Of a DNA stretch of 64,000 nucleotides, positions 23,948 through 32,628 are shown in pieces; the stretch's first letter is position 1, and every line of letters starts with the position of its first letter. Made by a program: the position numbers and the translations under genes. The notes below the pieces were generated by a model. It searched no databases. It was not told the origin of the DNA and worked only from the letters and a program-made list of their open reading frames with translations. This DNA comes from an uncultured Lachnospiraceae bacterium (GTDB lineage Bacteria > Bacillota > Clostridia > Lachnospirales > Lachnospiraceae), in contig CADAOZ010000001.1 of NCBI GenBank assembly GCA_902789735.1, forward strand, positions 1 to 64,000, written 5' to 3'.

Positions 23948-26038
23948 ATGAAAGTTTATACAACCGACAAAATCAGAAACGTTGTTTTACTTGGACATGG
24001 CGGATCAGGTAAGACTACGCTTGCTGAGGCAATGTGCTATCTGTCCGGTGTCACATCCAGAATGGGCAAAGTAGAAGATGGCAACACGGTTAGCGATTTT
24101 ACCAAAGAAGAGCAGAAGAGGGGCATTTCCATCAAGACTGCTGTAATGCCGATCGAATGGCAGGATATTAAGATCAACGTACTCGACACACCCGGCTACT
24201 TTGACTTCGTTGGTGAAGTAGAAGAAGCCATGAGCGTTGCCGACGCGGCGATCATCGTTATTTCCGGCAAGTCCGGTATCGAAGCCGGTACTGAGAGAGC
24301 ATGGGATCTTTGCGAAAAATTCAATCTTCCCAGAATGTTCTATGTTTCCGATATGGATGTTGACAATGTATCCTATCGTGAGATCGTTGAGAACCTGACC
24401 AACGAGTTCGGCAAGAAGATCGCTCCCTTCAATTTCCCGATCCGTGAGGACGGAAATTATGTAGGTTATGTCAACGTTGTTTCCGAGAAGGCTTTCCGCT
24501 GGAAAGACAAGGATGCCGTGGAAGCGGATATCCCGGATTACAGCGAAGAGTATCTGGAGCAGTATCGTGACACTCTGATGGAAACCGTTGCTGAGACCAG
24601 CGAGGAGTTCATGGACCGTTATTTCAGCGGCGACACTTTCTCCGAGGCCGAGATCCGCAGCGCTGTCCGCGTCAACATCCAGGACGGCTCCATCGTTCCC
24701 GTAGAGTGCGGCGCCAGCAACATCTGCCGCGGCGTCTACACACTGCTTGACGATATCGTGAAGTATATGCCCAGCGCTGATAACCGCAGCGTCAACGGCA
24801 TCAACATGAAGACCAACGAGATCTTCGAAGCCAACTTCGATTTCTCCAAGCCCAAGAGCGGCTTCATCTTCAAGACCATCGTAGATCCTTTCATCGGCCG
24901 TTACTCCCTGATCAAGGTCCGTTCCGGCGTCTTCAAGACAGATGACATGGTCTATGATTCTGAGCTTGAGACCGAGATCAAGCTGGGCAAGATCTACATC
25001 ATGCAGGGCAACAAGACTTATGAAGTTCCCGAGCTGCACGCAGGCGATGTAGGCGCTGTTGCCAAGCTGGGCGAAGCCAGGACCGGTGACACCCTGTCCA
25101 CCAAGGCAACTCCCATCCAGTATCCCAAGATGGACATCTCCAAGCCTTATACCTATCTGCGTTACAAGGCCAAGAATAAGAACGATATCGACAAGATCGC
25201 CCAGGCTATGGCCAAGATCGCGTCCGAGGATCCTACATTCAAGCCTGTTACAGACGCGCAGAACAGCCAGTCCCTGATGTATGGTATCGGCGACATGCAG
25301 CTTGAAGTCATCAAGAGCATGCTCAAGAATGAGTACAAGGTCGAGATCGATACCGAGAAGCCCAAGGTGGCTTATCGTGAGACCATCCGCAAGACCTCTG
25401 ATGTAGAGTACAAGTATAAGAAGCAGTCCGGCGGCCACGGCCAGTACGGTCATGTCAAGATGAAATTCAGCCCCTCCGGCAACCTGGATGAAGCTTATGA
25501 GTTCGATCAGGAAGTCGTCGGCGGAACTGTTCCCAAGAACTACTTCCCCGCTGTTGAGAAGGGTATCATCGAATCCGTACAGAGAGGCCCTCTTGCTGCT
25601 TACCCTGTAGTAGGCGTCAGAGCAGTCCTTTACGATGGATCCTATCATCCTGTAGACTCTTCGGAAATGGCCTTCAAGACCGCTTCCGTACAGGCCTTCA
25701 AGAAGGGCTTCATTGAGGCAGGTCCTGTCCTTCTCGAGCCCATCGTTTCCCTTAAGGTCACCATCCCGGATGCTTATACCGGTGATGTTATGGGCGACCT
25801 GAACAAGAGGCGCGGCAGAGTCCTTGGCATGAACCCCATCCAGGGCGGCAAGCAGGTCATTGAGGCAGAAGTTCCTCAGTCCGAACTGTTTGATTACTGC
25901 ACAGTCCTTCGTTCCATCTCCGGCGGACGCGGCGATTACAGCTATGAGTTCGCAAGATATGAGCAGGCTCCTCAGGATATCCAGAGTAAGGAAGTCGAAG
26001 CCAGAGCAGCTGCAGTAGCAGACGGTACTGCCGACTGA
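23948..26038 (+). CDS. elongation factor G-like translational GTPase (EF-G paralogue)
   Basis: The protein has 696 residues and all five EF-G domains. G1 is GHGGSGKTT (16-24), where canonical EF-G has AHIDAGKTT; G3 is DTPGYFDF. The G4 base-recognition motif reads SDMD (134-137) instead of NKMD, so guanine recognition must be altered. Domain IV shows QSGGHGQYGHV and domain V RRGRVLGMNP. The divergent G1 and G4 place it in the second EF-G lineage common in Clostridia, not the str-operon fusA; it has no ribosomal protein neighbours. The codon bias suggests high expression. A role in translocation, recycling or stress is open. Confidence 0.9.
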   Translation: MKVYTTDKIRNVVLLGHGGSGKTTLAEAMCYLSGVTSRMGKVEDGNTVSDFTKEEQKRGISIKTAVMPIEWQDIKINVLDTPGYFDFVGEVEEAMSVADAAIIVISGKSGIEAGTERAWDLCEKFNLPRMFYVSDMDVDNVSYREIVENLTNEFGKKIAPFNFPIREDGNYVGYVNVVSEKAFRWKDKDAVEADIPDYSEEYLEQYRDTLMETVAETSEEFMDRYFSGDTFSEAEIRSAVRVNIQDGSIVPVECGASNICRGVYTLLDDIVKYMPSADNRSVNGINMKTNEIFEANFDFSKPKSGFIFKTIVDPFIGRYSLIKVRSGVFKTDDMVYDSELETEIKLGKIYIMQGNKTYEVPELHAGDVGAVAKLGEARTGDTLSTKATPIQYPKMDISKPYTYLRYKAKNKNDIDKIAQAMAKIASEDPTFKPVTDAQNSQSLMYGIGDMQLEVIKSMLKNEYKVEIDTEKPKVAYRETIRKTSDVEYKYKKQSGGHGQYGHVKMKFSPSGNLDEAYEFDQEVVGGTVPKNYFPAVEKGIIESVQRGPLAAYPVVGVRAVLYDGSYHPVDSSEMAFKTASVQAFKKGFIEAGPVLLEPIVSLKVTIPDAYTGDVMGDLNKRRGRVLGMNPIQGGKQVIEAEVPQSELFDYCTVLRSISGGRGDYSYEFARYEQAPQDIQSKEVEARAAAVADGTAD

Positions 26039-26121
26039 TCCTGATTTTCGGTCGGTTTCTGCCGGCTTCTGATCCGGAACCGTCAGGTTTCCTGTCAGTT
26101 ATAAGGAAAATGAATCAAATG

Positions 26122-26156
26122 AATCTCCGCAGACTTGTTCTGCGGAGATTTTTTTA
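26122..26156 (+). terminator. intrinsic terminator of the EF-G paralogue
   Basis: AATCTCCGCAGA (26122-26133) pairs with TCTGCGGAGATT (26139-26150), followed by a T run to 26156. Confidence 0.92.
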
Positions 26157-26273
26157 GTTTTTCCGGATTGATGGGAATGAGTATATGGCGCCGCGGAATT
26201 TCTGCTATACTGTTTCATATAGAGGCACTGTTTCTGTAATGGACCTGACAGTATAGTGAATCGGGAGGGAGTT

Positions 26274-27299
26274 ATGATTGTAAAAGGTAAATACGGGAAG
26301 CGCCTGGCGGCACTTCTGCTGGGCTTCATGCTGGGGGCAGCCGCTCTGGCAGGATGTTCCGGAAACGCGGCCGGGGACGCGGAACAGGAGACCGAGACGC
26401 AGACGACAGTGGAAGACTCAGCAACGGAGTCAACGACAGAATCAACGATAGGATCCGGATCGGAAGAGGCAGCGGCCGCAATGGAGAATTCCGCGGAAGC
26501 ACAGACCGCGGCAGCGGCAGGAACGGCAGCCGCTGCCGTGGAACGGGACAGCACGATCACCCCGGAAGAAGCCGCAAGCCTGGAAGAAGGGGCTGCCTAC
26601 GCCAAAGAGCAGGCGGGCCTGGAAAGCAGCGCCATTTCTTCCACCGGTACTGCTGCTGTGGAAACGCTGACGGAAGAGGAACTGAATGACGCTTTTGATA
26701 ACGCGAAGCCCTTTGAGGGCAAGGTCACTGCCGTTGTCAATACATCCGAAGGCAAGCAGATCGTTCTGGAAAGCGAGGATGGCGCCACATGGAATGGCGT
26801 GGTGGCGCCGCCCCTGAACGGCAGCGGCTATTACTGGACCAGGATCACGGGCGCGGCGGCATCCTCCACCCTTTATGTGGAAGGATACAATTACAGCGTC
26901 TGGAATATGCTGGACTGGGATACAAGGACCTGCTGGGCAGAAGGAAATCCTTACTCGGAAGGAACCCTGCAGGGATTTGCTTACGCGACGGAGTATGGGG
27001 AAAAGATCGACGGATGCCGGATCTATCCCGGTTATCAGAAAAGCAGCAGGGTCTACAGGAACAACATCGCCCCTCTGGCCCTGGATATTGAGATCGGCGG
27101 CTGTGAGATCTGGTGCGATCTGGATGAGTGGATCCAGCCCAGTATCGGGGATGGCCAGTATTACTGGATCGATCTGTTCTTCAGCAGACCTGTCTATTCG
27201 ACCGGTACGATCTATGTGACCATCGGGGCCGTGAAGGCATTTTCAGCCAATCCTGATTATGACTGCTGCATTACGGAATTCCACCCGTTCAGTTTCTGA
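26274..27299 (+). CDS. lipoprotein with NADase-type glycan-binding (discoidin-like) domain
   Basis: The ATG at 26274 has GGGAGGGAG just upstream, better than GTG 26256. The protein has 341 residues: lipobox LAGC with Cys28, a Thr/Glu/Ser/Ala-rich linker to about residue 150, and a C-terminal domain (about 185-341) with the pattern SVWNMLDWDTRTCWAEG, EKIDGCRIYPGYQKS and YRNNIAPLALDIEI, ending FHPFSF. This matches the glycan-binding module seen in NADase toxins and many lipoproteins of gut Firmicutes. It should sit on the outer face of the membrane and bind a carbohydrate; the ligand is unknown. Confidence 0.85.
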   Translation: MIVKGKYGKRLAALLLGFMLGAAALAGCSGNAAGDAEQETETQTTVEDSATESTTESTIGSGSEEAAAAMENSAEAQTAAAAGTAAAAVERDSTITPEEAASLEEGAAYAKEQAGLESSAISSTGTAAVETLTEEELNDAFDNAKPFEGKVTAVVNTSEGKQIVLESEDGATWNGVVAPPLNGSGYYWTRITGAAASSTLYVEGYNYSVWNMLDWDTRTCWAEGNPYSEGTLQGFAYATEYGEKIDGCRIYPGYQKSSRVYRNNIAPLALDIEIGGCEIWCDLDEWIQPSIGDGQYYWIDLFFSRPVYSTGTIYVTIGAVKAFSANPDYDCCITEFHPFSF

Positions 27300-27361
27300 G
27301 ACGAATGCAGCCGGTCCACGGCTGTCATGGACAGGAAACAAATCTGATACAGATCATGAGG

Positions 27362-27390
27362 ACTCCGCAGTTCCGGCTGCGGAGTTTTTA
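27362..27390 (+). terminator. intrinsic terminator
   Basis: ACTCCGCAG (27362-27370) pairs with CTGCGGAGT (27377-27385), followed by TTTTTA. Its stem resembles the terminator at 26122. Confidence 0.85.
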
Positions 27391-27403
27391 TATTAAAGGT
27401 TTA

Positions 27404-27431
27404 TTTACAGCCGCAGGGGATTTGCTATAAT
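27404..27431 (+). promoter_or_regulatory. leuS promoter
   Basis: TTTACA (27404-27409) and TATAAT (27426-27431) with a 16-base spacer. Only about 105 bases separate it from the start codon, too short for a T-box, and no T-box signature is seen. Confidence 0.75.
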
Positions 27432-27541
27432 ACATAAACAGCTTTATTCACATTTGCTTTTGTGATATACTGTTATGCGGCTGTTTACAGCCATGGGCAG
27501 CGGCCCGGATACAGATCCCAAGATCGGAGGAAACATTTTTT

Positions 27542-29941
27542 ATGAACTATGATTTTAAGAAGATAGAACCCAAGTGGCAGAAGAAATGGGAAGATGCCCA
27601 GCTGTTCAAGGCAGAGGATTTCAGTAAGAAGCCTAAGTTCTACGGACTGGTGGAATTCCCTTATCCCAGCGGCGCGGGCATGCACGTCGGCCACATCAAA
27701 GCCTATACCAGTATCGAAGTCATCTCCAGAAAGAGAAGGATGCAGGGGTATAATGTCCTGTTTCCCATCGGCTTCGACGCTTTCGGTCTGCCCACTGAGA
27801 ATTACGCGGTCAAGACCAATACACATCCCCGTATCATCACGGATGTCAATATTAAGAAATTCTCTGACCAGCTCAGAAAAGTAGGGTTTTCCTTTGACTG
27901 GGACAGGACCATTGATACAACGGATGAGAATTATTATCACTGGACCCAGTGGATCTTCCTCAAGCTCTATGAGCACGGTCTGGTATTCCGTGACAAGACG
28001 CTGGTCAATTACTGCCCTCACTGCAAGGTCGTTCTGGCCAATGAGGACAGCCAGGGCGGTAAGTGCGATATCTGCCACAGCGATGTCATCCAGCTGCCCA
28101 AGGTGGTCTGGTATCTGCGGATCACCGATTATGCCGAAAAGCTGCTGCAGGGCCTGAATGATGTGGATTATCCCGAGAACATCAAGCTGCAGGAGGTCAA
28201 CTGGATCGGCAAGTCCACCGGCGCTTTTGTAGACTTCTCCTTCAACGGCGTAGATGAGAAGATCGAAATCTATACCACAAGGCCTGACACACTCTTTGGC
28301 GTTACTTTTATGGTCATGGCGCCCGAGCATCCTCTGATCGACAAATACGCGGACCGCATCACCAACATGGACGCCATCCAGGCTTACCGCGAGGAGTGCG
28401 CCAGGAAGACCGAGTTCGAGCGTACCCAGCTGGTCAAGGATAAGACCGGTCTCAAGATCGAGGGACTGGAAGCGGTCAACCCCGTGAACGGCAAGGTGGT
28501 CCCGATCTTTATCTCCGACTATGTCATGATGGGATACGGCACCGGCGCGATCATGGCAGTGCCTGCCCATGACCAGCGTGACTGGGAATTTGCCCACAAA
28601 TTCGGTATCGATATCATCGAAGTCATCAAAGGCGGCGATATTGAGAAAGAGGCCTATACCGGCGACGGCGAGATGGTCAACTCCGGCTTCCTCAACGGCC
28701 TGACCAATAAGAAGGATTCCATCGCCAAAATGACCGAATACCTGGTAGAAAAGGGCATCGGCCACGCCGGCATCCAGTACAAGATGAAAGACTGGGCCTT
28801 CAACAGACAGCGTTACTGGGGCGAGCCTATTCCGCTGATCCACTGCCCCAACTGCGGCGTCGTGCCGGTTCCTTATGAGGAACTGCCTCTGCGCCTGCCG
28901 GAGATCCAGGACTTTGAGCCCGGTGAGGACGGCAAGTCCCCTCTGGCCAGGATCCCTGAATTTGTCAACTGCACCTGCCCCAAGTGCGGCGGCCCTGCCG
29001 AGAGAGAGACCGATACAATGCCCCAGTGGGCAGGATCCTCCTGGTATTTCCTTCGTTATGTGGATCCCCACAACAACAAGGCATTCGCGGATCCTGAAAA
29101 GATCAAATACTGGATGCCCGTTGACTGGTATAACGGCGGTATGGAGCATGTGACCAGACATCTGCTGTACTCCAGATTCTGGCATCATTTCCTCTATGAT
29201 ATCGGGGAAGTCAGCACTCCCGAGCCCTATGCCAAGCGGTCTGCGCAGGGTATGATCCTGGGCGCGGATGGTGAGAAGATGTCCAAGTCCAGGGGCAATG
29301 TCGTCGATCCTCTGGATATCGTCAAGGAGTACGGCGCGGATACACTGCGTGTGTATGTCATGTTCATGGGTGATTACGGTTCAGCCGCTCCCTGGAATGA
29401 CAAGTCCGTCAAGGGCTGCCGCAGGTTCCTGGACCGTGTCGGCGGTATGATCGATCTGGTACAGGACGGGGATGTGGAAGAACTGGAGACAGCGGTCCAC
29501 AAGGCCATCAAGAAGGTCTCCTCCGATATAGAGGACCAGAAGTTCAACACCGCGATCGCCTGTCTGATGGGCCTGATCAATGATATCTACAAGGCCGGCA
29601 AGATCGGCCGGAACCAGCTGATCAGCTTTATCAAGCTACTGTCCCCCTTCGCGCCTCATATCACAGAGGAAATCTACGCGGAGCTGGGCGGCGAAGGCTT
29701 CCTGACGGTCGCTCCCTGGCCGGAATATGATGAAGCCAAGACCGTTGACGCCATGATCGAGATCGGCGTCCAGGTCAACGGCAAATTCCGCGGCAAGGTC
29801 AGCATTCCCAAGGACTGCAGCAAGGAAGAAGCCCTTGCGGCAGGCAAGGCCGCTCCTTCTGTTGCCAGATTTATGGAAGGCAAAAAGCTGGTCAAGGAGA
29901 TCTATGTCCCCGGCAAGATCCTGAACTTTGTTGTGAAGTAA
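27542..29941 (+). CDS. leuS: leucyl-tRNA synthetase
   Basis: The protein has 799 residues. The class I signatures are HVGH (48-51, in PYPSGAGMHVGH) and KMSKS (579-583). A zinc-type knuckle CPHC...CDIC lies near 155-178, followed by the CP1 editing domain (TTRPDTLFGVTF). The anticodon-binding domain begins near EYGADTLRVYVMFMG (596-610) and the C-terminal extension ends YVPGKILNFVVK. TCGGAGGAAACATTTTTT precedes the ATG. It charges tRNA-Leu. Its C-terminal third has a free-standing relative at 37739. Confidence 0.97.
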   Translation: MNYDFKKIEPKWQKKWEDAQLFKAEDFSKKPKFYGLVEFPYPSGAGMHVGHIKAYTSIEVISRKRRMQGYNVLFPIGFDAFGLPTENYAVKTNTHPRIITDVNIKKFSDQLRKVGFSFDWDRTIDTTDENYYHWTQWIFLKLYEHGLVFRDKTLVNYCPHCKVVLANEDSQGGKCDICHSDVIQLPKVVWYLRITDYAEKLLQGLNDVDYPENIKLQEVNWIGKSTGAFVDFSFNGVDEKIEIYTTRPDTLFGVTFMVMAPEHPLIDKYADRITNMDAIQAYREECARKTEFERTQLVKDKTGLKIEGLEAVNPVNGKVVPIFISDYVMMGYGTGAIMAVPAHDQRDWEFAHKFGIDIIEVIKGGDIEKEAYTGDGEMVNSGFLNGLTNKKDSIAKMTEYLVEKGIGHAGIQYKMKDWAFNRQRYWGEPIPLIHCPNCGVVPVPYEELPLRLPEIQDFEPGEDGKSPLARIPEFVNCTCPKCGGPAERETDTMPQWAGSSWYFLRYVDPHNNKAFADPEKIKYWMPVDWYNGGMEHVTRHLLYSRFWHHFLYDIGEVSTPEPYAKRSAQGMILGADGEKMSKSRGNVVDPLDIVKEYGADTLRVYVMFMGDYGSAAPWNDKSVKGCRRFLDRVGGMIDLVQDGDVEELETAVHKAIKKVSSDIEDQKFNTAIACLMGLINDIYKAGKIGRNQLISFIKLLSPFAPHITEEIYAELGGEGFLTVAPWPEYDEAKTVDAMIEIGVQVNGKFRGKVSIPKDCSKEEALAAGKAAPSVARFMEGKKLVKEIYVPGKILNFVVK

Positions 29942-30012
29942 AACAGGTAAAAAGTGATTTTGAGAAATCCGGTTGTACGGATCGATCCCATATAATATGC
30001 AGAAACAGCGGA

Positions 30013-30044
30013 GGCCGCCTTCTTTCGGGAGGGCGGTCTCTTTG
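30013..30044 (+). terminator. terminator after leuS
   Basis: GGCCGCCTTC (30013-30022) pairs with GAGGGCGGTC (30029-30038; two G-U pairs) around TTTCGG, then TCTTTG. The T tail is short. Confidence 0.6.
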
Positions 30045-30105
30045 CGTCTGTGTATAGATTTGTTTGTGTGCCGGAGTGTTTGCAGTTTTCTATTTGCGGC
30101 AGGAA

Positions 30106-30162
30106 ACATGGACCATCGTAGACGATTATACATACGACAGTCTACGAATCATTCGTCCATGT
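30106..30162. promoter_or_regulatory. two-tier hairpin upstream of fba
   Basis: ACATGGAC (30106-30113) pairs with GTCCATGT (30155-30162); inside it CGTAGAC (30117-30123) pairs with GTCTACG (30140-30146). No T tail follows. It ends 75 bases before the aldolase start, in a 295-base gap that must hold its promoter. Role unknown. Confidence 0.55.
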
Positions 30163-30236
30163 CAGGGCGGTATTTTTACGAGAAATGTGTTAAACTATAA
30201 GTAGTTCCTTATTAGCTATTCAGAAAGGAGAAGGTT

Positions 30237-31205
30237 ATGGCATTAGTTACAACAACTGAAATGTTCAAGAAGGCTTATGACGGCGGATATGCCATCGGCG
30301 CTTTCAACGTGAACAACATGGAGATCGTTCAGGGTATTACTGAGGCAGCCGGCGAGCTGAACAGCCCTGTTATCCTGCAGGTTTCCAAAGGCGCTCGTGC
30401 TTACGCAAACCATACTTACCTGGTAAAGCTGGTTGAAGCGGCAGTCATCGAGAATCCCGATATCCCGATCGCGCTTCATCTGGACCATGGTGACAGCTTC
30501 GAGCTTTGCAAGAGCTGCATTGACGGCGGATTTACATCTGTTATGATCGATGCTTCCTCCAAATCTTTCGAGGACAACATCGCTCTGACAAAGCAGGTCG
30601 TTGAGTACGCGCACGCCCACGGCGTAGTCGTAGAGGCTGAGCTGGGTACGCTTGAAGGCGTAGAAGACGAAGTCGTAGTAGAAGCCGGAAAGGCCAGCTA
30701 CACACGTCCTGAAGAAGTAGAAGAGTTCGTTTCCAGAACAGGCTGCGACTCTCTGGCCATCGCCATCGGTACTTCCCACGGCGCTTACAAGTTCAGACCT
30801 GAGCAGTGCACACGCAACGCGGACGGCATCCTTGTTCCTCCGCCCCTGCGCTTCGACGTTCTGGAAGAAGTCTCCAAGAGACTGCCCGGATTCCCGATCG
30901 TTCTGCACGGTTCTTCTTCCGTTCCCCAGGAATTCGTAAAGATGGTCAACACCTATGGCGGCAACATGCCCGACGCGATCGGCATTCCGGAGAATGAGCT
31001 GCGCCACGCTGCAGAGCTCTCTGTCTGCAAGATCAATATCGACTCCGATATCCGTCTGGCTATGACCGGCAACATCCGTAAGTACTTCGCGGAGCATCCG
31101 GATCACTTCGATCCCAGACAGTATCTGAAACCCGCCAGACAGGCCGTCAAGGACATGGTCGCCCACAAGATCGTCAACGTCCTTGGATCCAACGGCAAAG
31201 CCTGA
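30237..31205 (+). CDS. fba: class II fructose-1,6-bisphosphate aldolase
   Basis: The protein has 322 residues. Zinc and substrate motifs are visible: HLDHGDS (with the catalytic Asp), VEAELGTLEG, SHGAYKF and LHGSSSVP, and NIDSDIRLA near the end. It cleaves fructose-1,6-bisphosphate to DHAP and glyceraldehyde-3-phosphate. GAAAGGAGAAGGTT precedes the ATG. Strong codon bias fits a highly expressed glycolytic gene. Confidence 0.97.
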   Translation: MALVTTTEMFKKAYDGGYAIGAFNVNNMEIVQGITEAAGELNSPVILQVSKGARAYANHTYLVKLVEAAVIENPDIPIALHLDHGDSFELCKSCIDGGFTSVMIDASSKSFEDNIALTKQVVEYAHAHGVVVEAELGTLEGVEDEVVVEAGKASYTRPEEVEEFVSRTGCDSLAIAIGTSHGAYKFRPEQCTRNADGILVPPPLRFDVLEEVSKRLPGFPIVLHGSSSVPQEFVKMVNTYGGNMPDAIGIPENELRHAAELSVCKINIDSDIRLAMTGNIRKYFAEHPDHFDPRQYLKPARQAVKDMVAHKIVNVLGSNGKA

Positions 31206-31239
31206 GTCTGACAGACAGACGCGGTACCTGTTTGAGAAG

Positions 31240-31256
31240 TGACCCGCGTTTGATTT
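31240..31256. repeat. 17-bp direct repeat, left copy
   Basis: TGACCCGCGTTTGATTT, identical to 36100-36116. Both copies lie behind a stop codon and ahead of a hairpin with CCTTACC-type arms. They flank the MerR/fusion-oxidoreductase module. Confidence 0.9.
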
Positions 31257-31277
31257 CAGAATGATTCATTAAATAAA

Positions 31278-31324
31278 AAGATGCCTTACCTGCGTGTTCT
31301 CATCGCCGGTAAGGCATCTTTTTT
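31278..31324. terminator. bidirectional terminator between fba and the MerR gene
   Basis: AAGATGCCTTACC (31278-31290) pairs with GGTAAGGCATCTT (31308-31320). The plus side runs into TTTTTT; the minus side gives TTTTTATTTAA. The minus-strand stop codon is at 31323, so it abuts the hairpin. Confidence 0.92.
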
Positions 31325-32315
31325 ACTTCACCTGCAGAGACATGGCCTGCAGCTCTCCGTGGCTGCAGCTGTCAATATCGAACAGGGAGCCCAGCTCGTG
31401 ATGCATCAGCTCCCGAAGAGGCCGGCCGCTGTCTGACTGCACCCAGTCGTACGCGATGCGGCAGGTCTCGTTGATGTTTGTTCTGTATGCTTTGAAGGAG
31501 GGACTGAGTTCTTCCATTGTTTTGGCAATCTCGGAATCGTAGAGTCTTGCCTGCGGAGCGGTGAAACAGAGATATTTGGACTTCCAGCCGAGAACCAGCT
31601 TTGGAGCATGCAGAAATGACCGGATGTTCGCAATCATTTGCCGGGCATAGTCCTCATAATCCCCCCGGGACAGGAAAATGACCTCATTATAGATTTCCCT
31701 GTTCCCGGCGAAGACCTGGTCGATCTGTTCGGGACTGAAGCGATGCAGCGACTGGCTGAGTAGCTGGTAATCGCGGGAATAGGACCCGTTTGAGAAGCGG
31801 ACCACCTTGCTCCATAGATATTCTTGGTAATCTGTCATAGGAGCGTCTGGCAGGAAGTTTTCCCACAGGAACCTGTTGATCAGGTCATTGTCATAGGTTT
31901 CAAAATCCTGCGCGATGGAATCTCTGAGATCGGAAGAGGGAATGCCCGCCTCTCTGACCAGTTCCTGCAGCTTCTGGTAACGGATATGCAGGGGAAGCCG
32001 CTCCTGAATATAGGACAGCGCTCTGATCGTGCTGTTTGCCTGTTCAATTTCCGACTTCAGTTCTTTGAGGCGGAGGTTTATATAATATCCGGAAGTAGAC
32101 GGCTTTTTCAAAACAGAACGGATCTGAAGAATCGAGAAACCCGCGTTCCTCAGGGAACGGATCATGAGGAGACGGTCACAGTCATCATCCGAAAACTCAT
32201 AATAGCCATTTCCCAGTTCCTTGCGGGGGACGAGGAGCCCTTCTTTGATATAATAATGGACATTTCTCTTTGCAATACCGGTTTTCTCACATACTTCTTT
32301 CAGTTTCATGACCAT
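31323..32315 (-). CDS. MerR-family transcriptional regulator with large effector domain
   Basis: The protein has 330 residues. Residues 1-70 form a MerR winged helix (LKEVCEKTGIAKRNVHYYIKEGL, then GYYEFSDDDCDRLLMIRSLRNAGFSI). A helical linker (LKELKSEIEQANSTIRAL) follows, then about 200 residues of unrecognised, mostly helical sequence likely to bind an effector. That is far longer than metal-sensing MerR proteins. It is divergent from the 1153-residue fusion enzyme and probably controls it. Either ATG 32315 or the second ATG at 32309 could be the start. Confidence 0.9.
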   Translation of the reverse strand: MVMKLKEVCEKTGIAKRNVHYYIKEGLLVPRKELGNGYYEFSDDDCDRLLMIRSLRNAGFSILQIRSVLKKPSTSGYYINLRLKELKSEIEQANSTIRALSYIQERLPLHIRYQKLQELVREAGIPSSDLRDSIAQDFETYDNDLINRFLWENFLPDAPMTDYQEYLWSKVVRFSNGSYSRDYQLLSQSLHRFSPEQIDQVFAGNREIYNEVIFLSRGDYEDYARQMIANIRSFLHAPKLVLGWKSKYLCFTAPQARLYDSEIAKTMEELSPSFKAYRTNINETCRIAYDWVQSDSGRPLRELMHHELGSLFDIDSCSHGELQAMSLQVK

Positions 32316-32359
32316 TTCCCCGTTTCTGTCTGCTGCCCTGGAATAACTACTTTGCTAAA

Positions 32360-32388
32360 AGTATACAGTTGACTGTACGGTTTTACAA
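32360..32388 (-). promoter_or_regulatory. MerR-type promoter with operator in the spacer
   Basis: On the minus strand TTGTAA (32388-32383) and TATACT (32365-32360) are 17 bases apart. The perfect palindrome TACAGT-TG-ACTGTA (32364-32377) lies between the boxes and over the edge of the -10, the typical MerR site position. A shorter copy, ACAG-AA-CTGT, lies at about 32519-32528 on the fusion gene side. Confidence 0.65.
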
Positions 32389-32628
32389 CCGGCACACGGA
32401 TCAGAAGAACAGAAAGCAGACCGGAAAACGGCTCAGAAAGCGGTCCGAAGCGGCTGGTCCACGCAGTATGCACAAAAATAAAACACCATAATTGGCCTAA
32501 ATTCCGATATGGTCTGTGACAGAACTGTACGTGCTATCCTTTGCATAACAGAGCGGGGAGGCAGGGCTGTCTCCCCGGCAGAAAACCCGTTCAGAAAACC
32601 CTGTTTATGAAGGAAAAGGAGATGCCGT

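Noticed and set aside
23948..26038. Tetracycline-resistance ribosomal protection protein
   Set aside because: Domain IV and the overall sequence are of EF-G type, and TetM-like N-terminal motifs are absent.
27432..27541. T-box leader before leuS
   Set aside because: The distance from promoter to start is only about 110 bases and no T-box motif is found.
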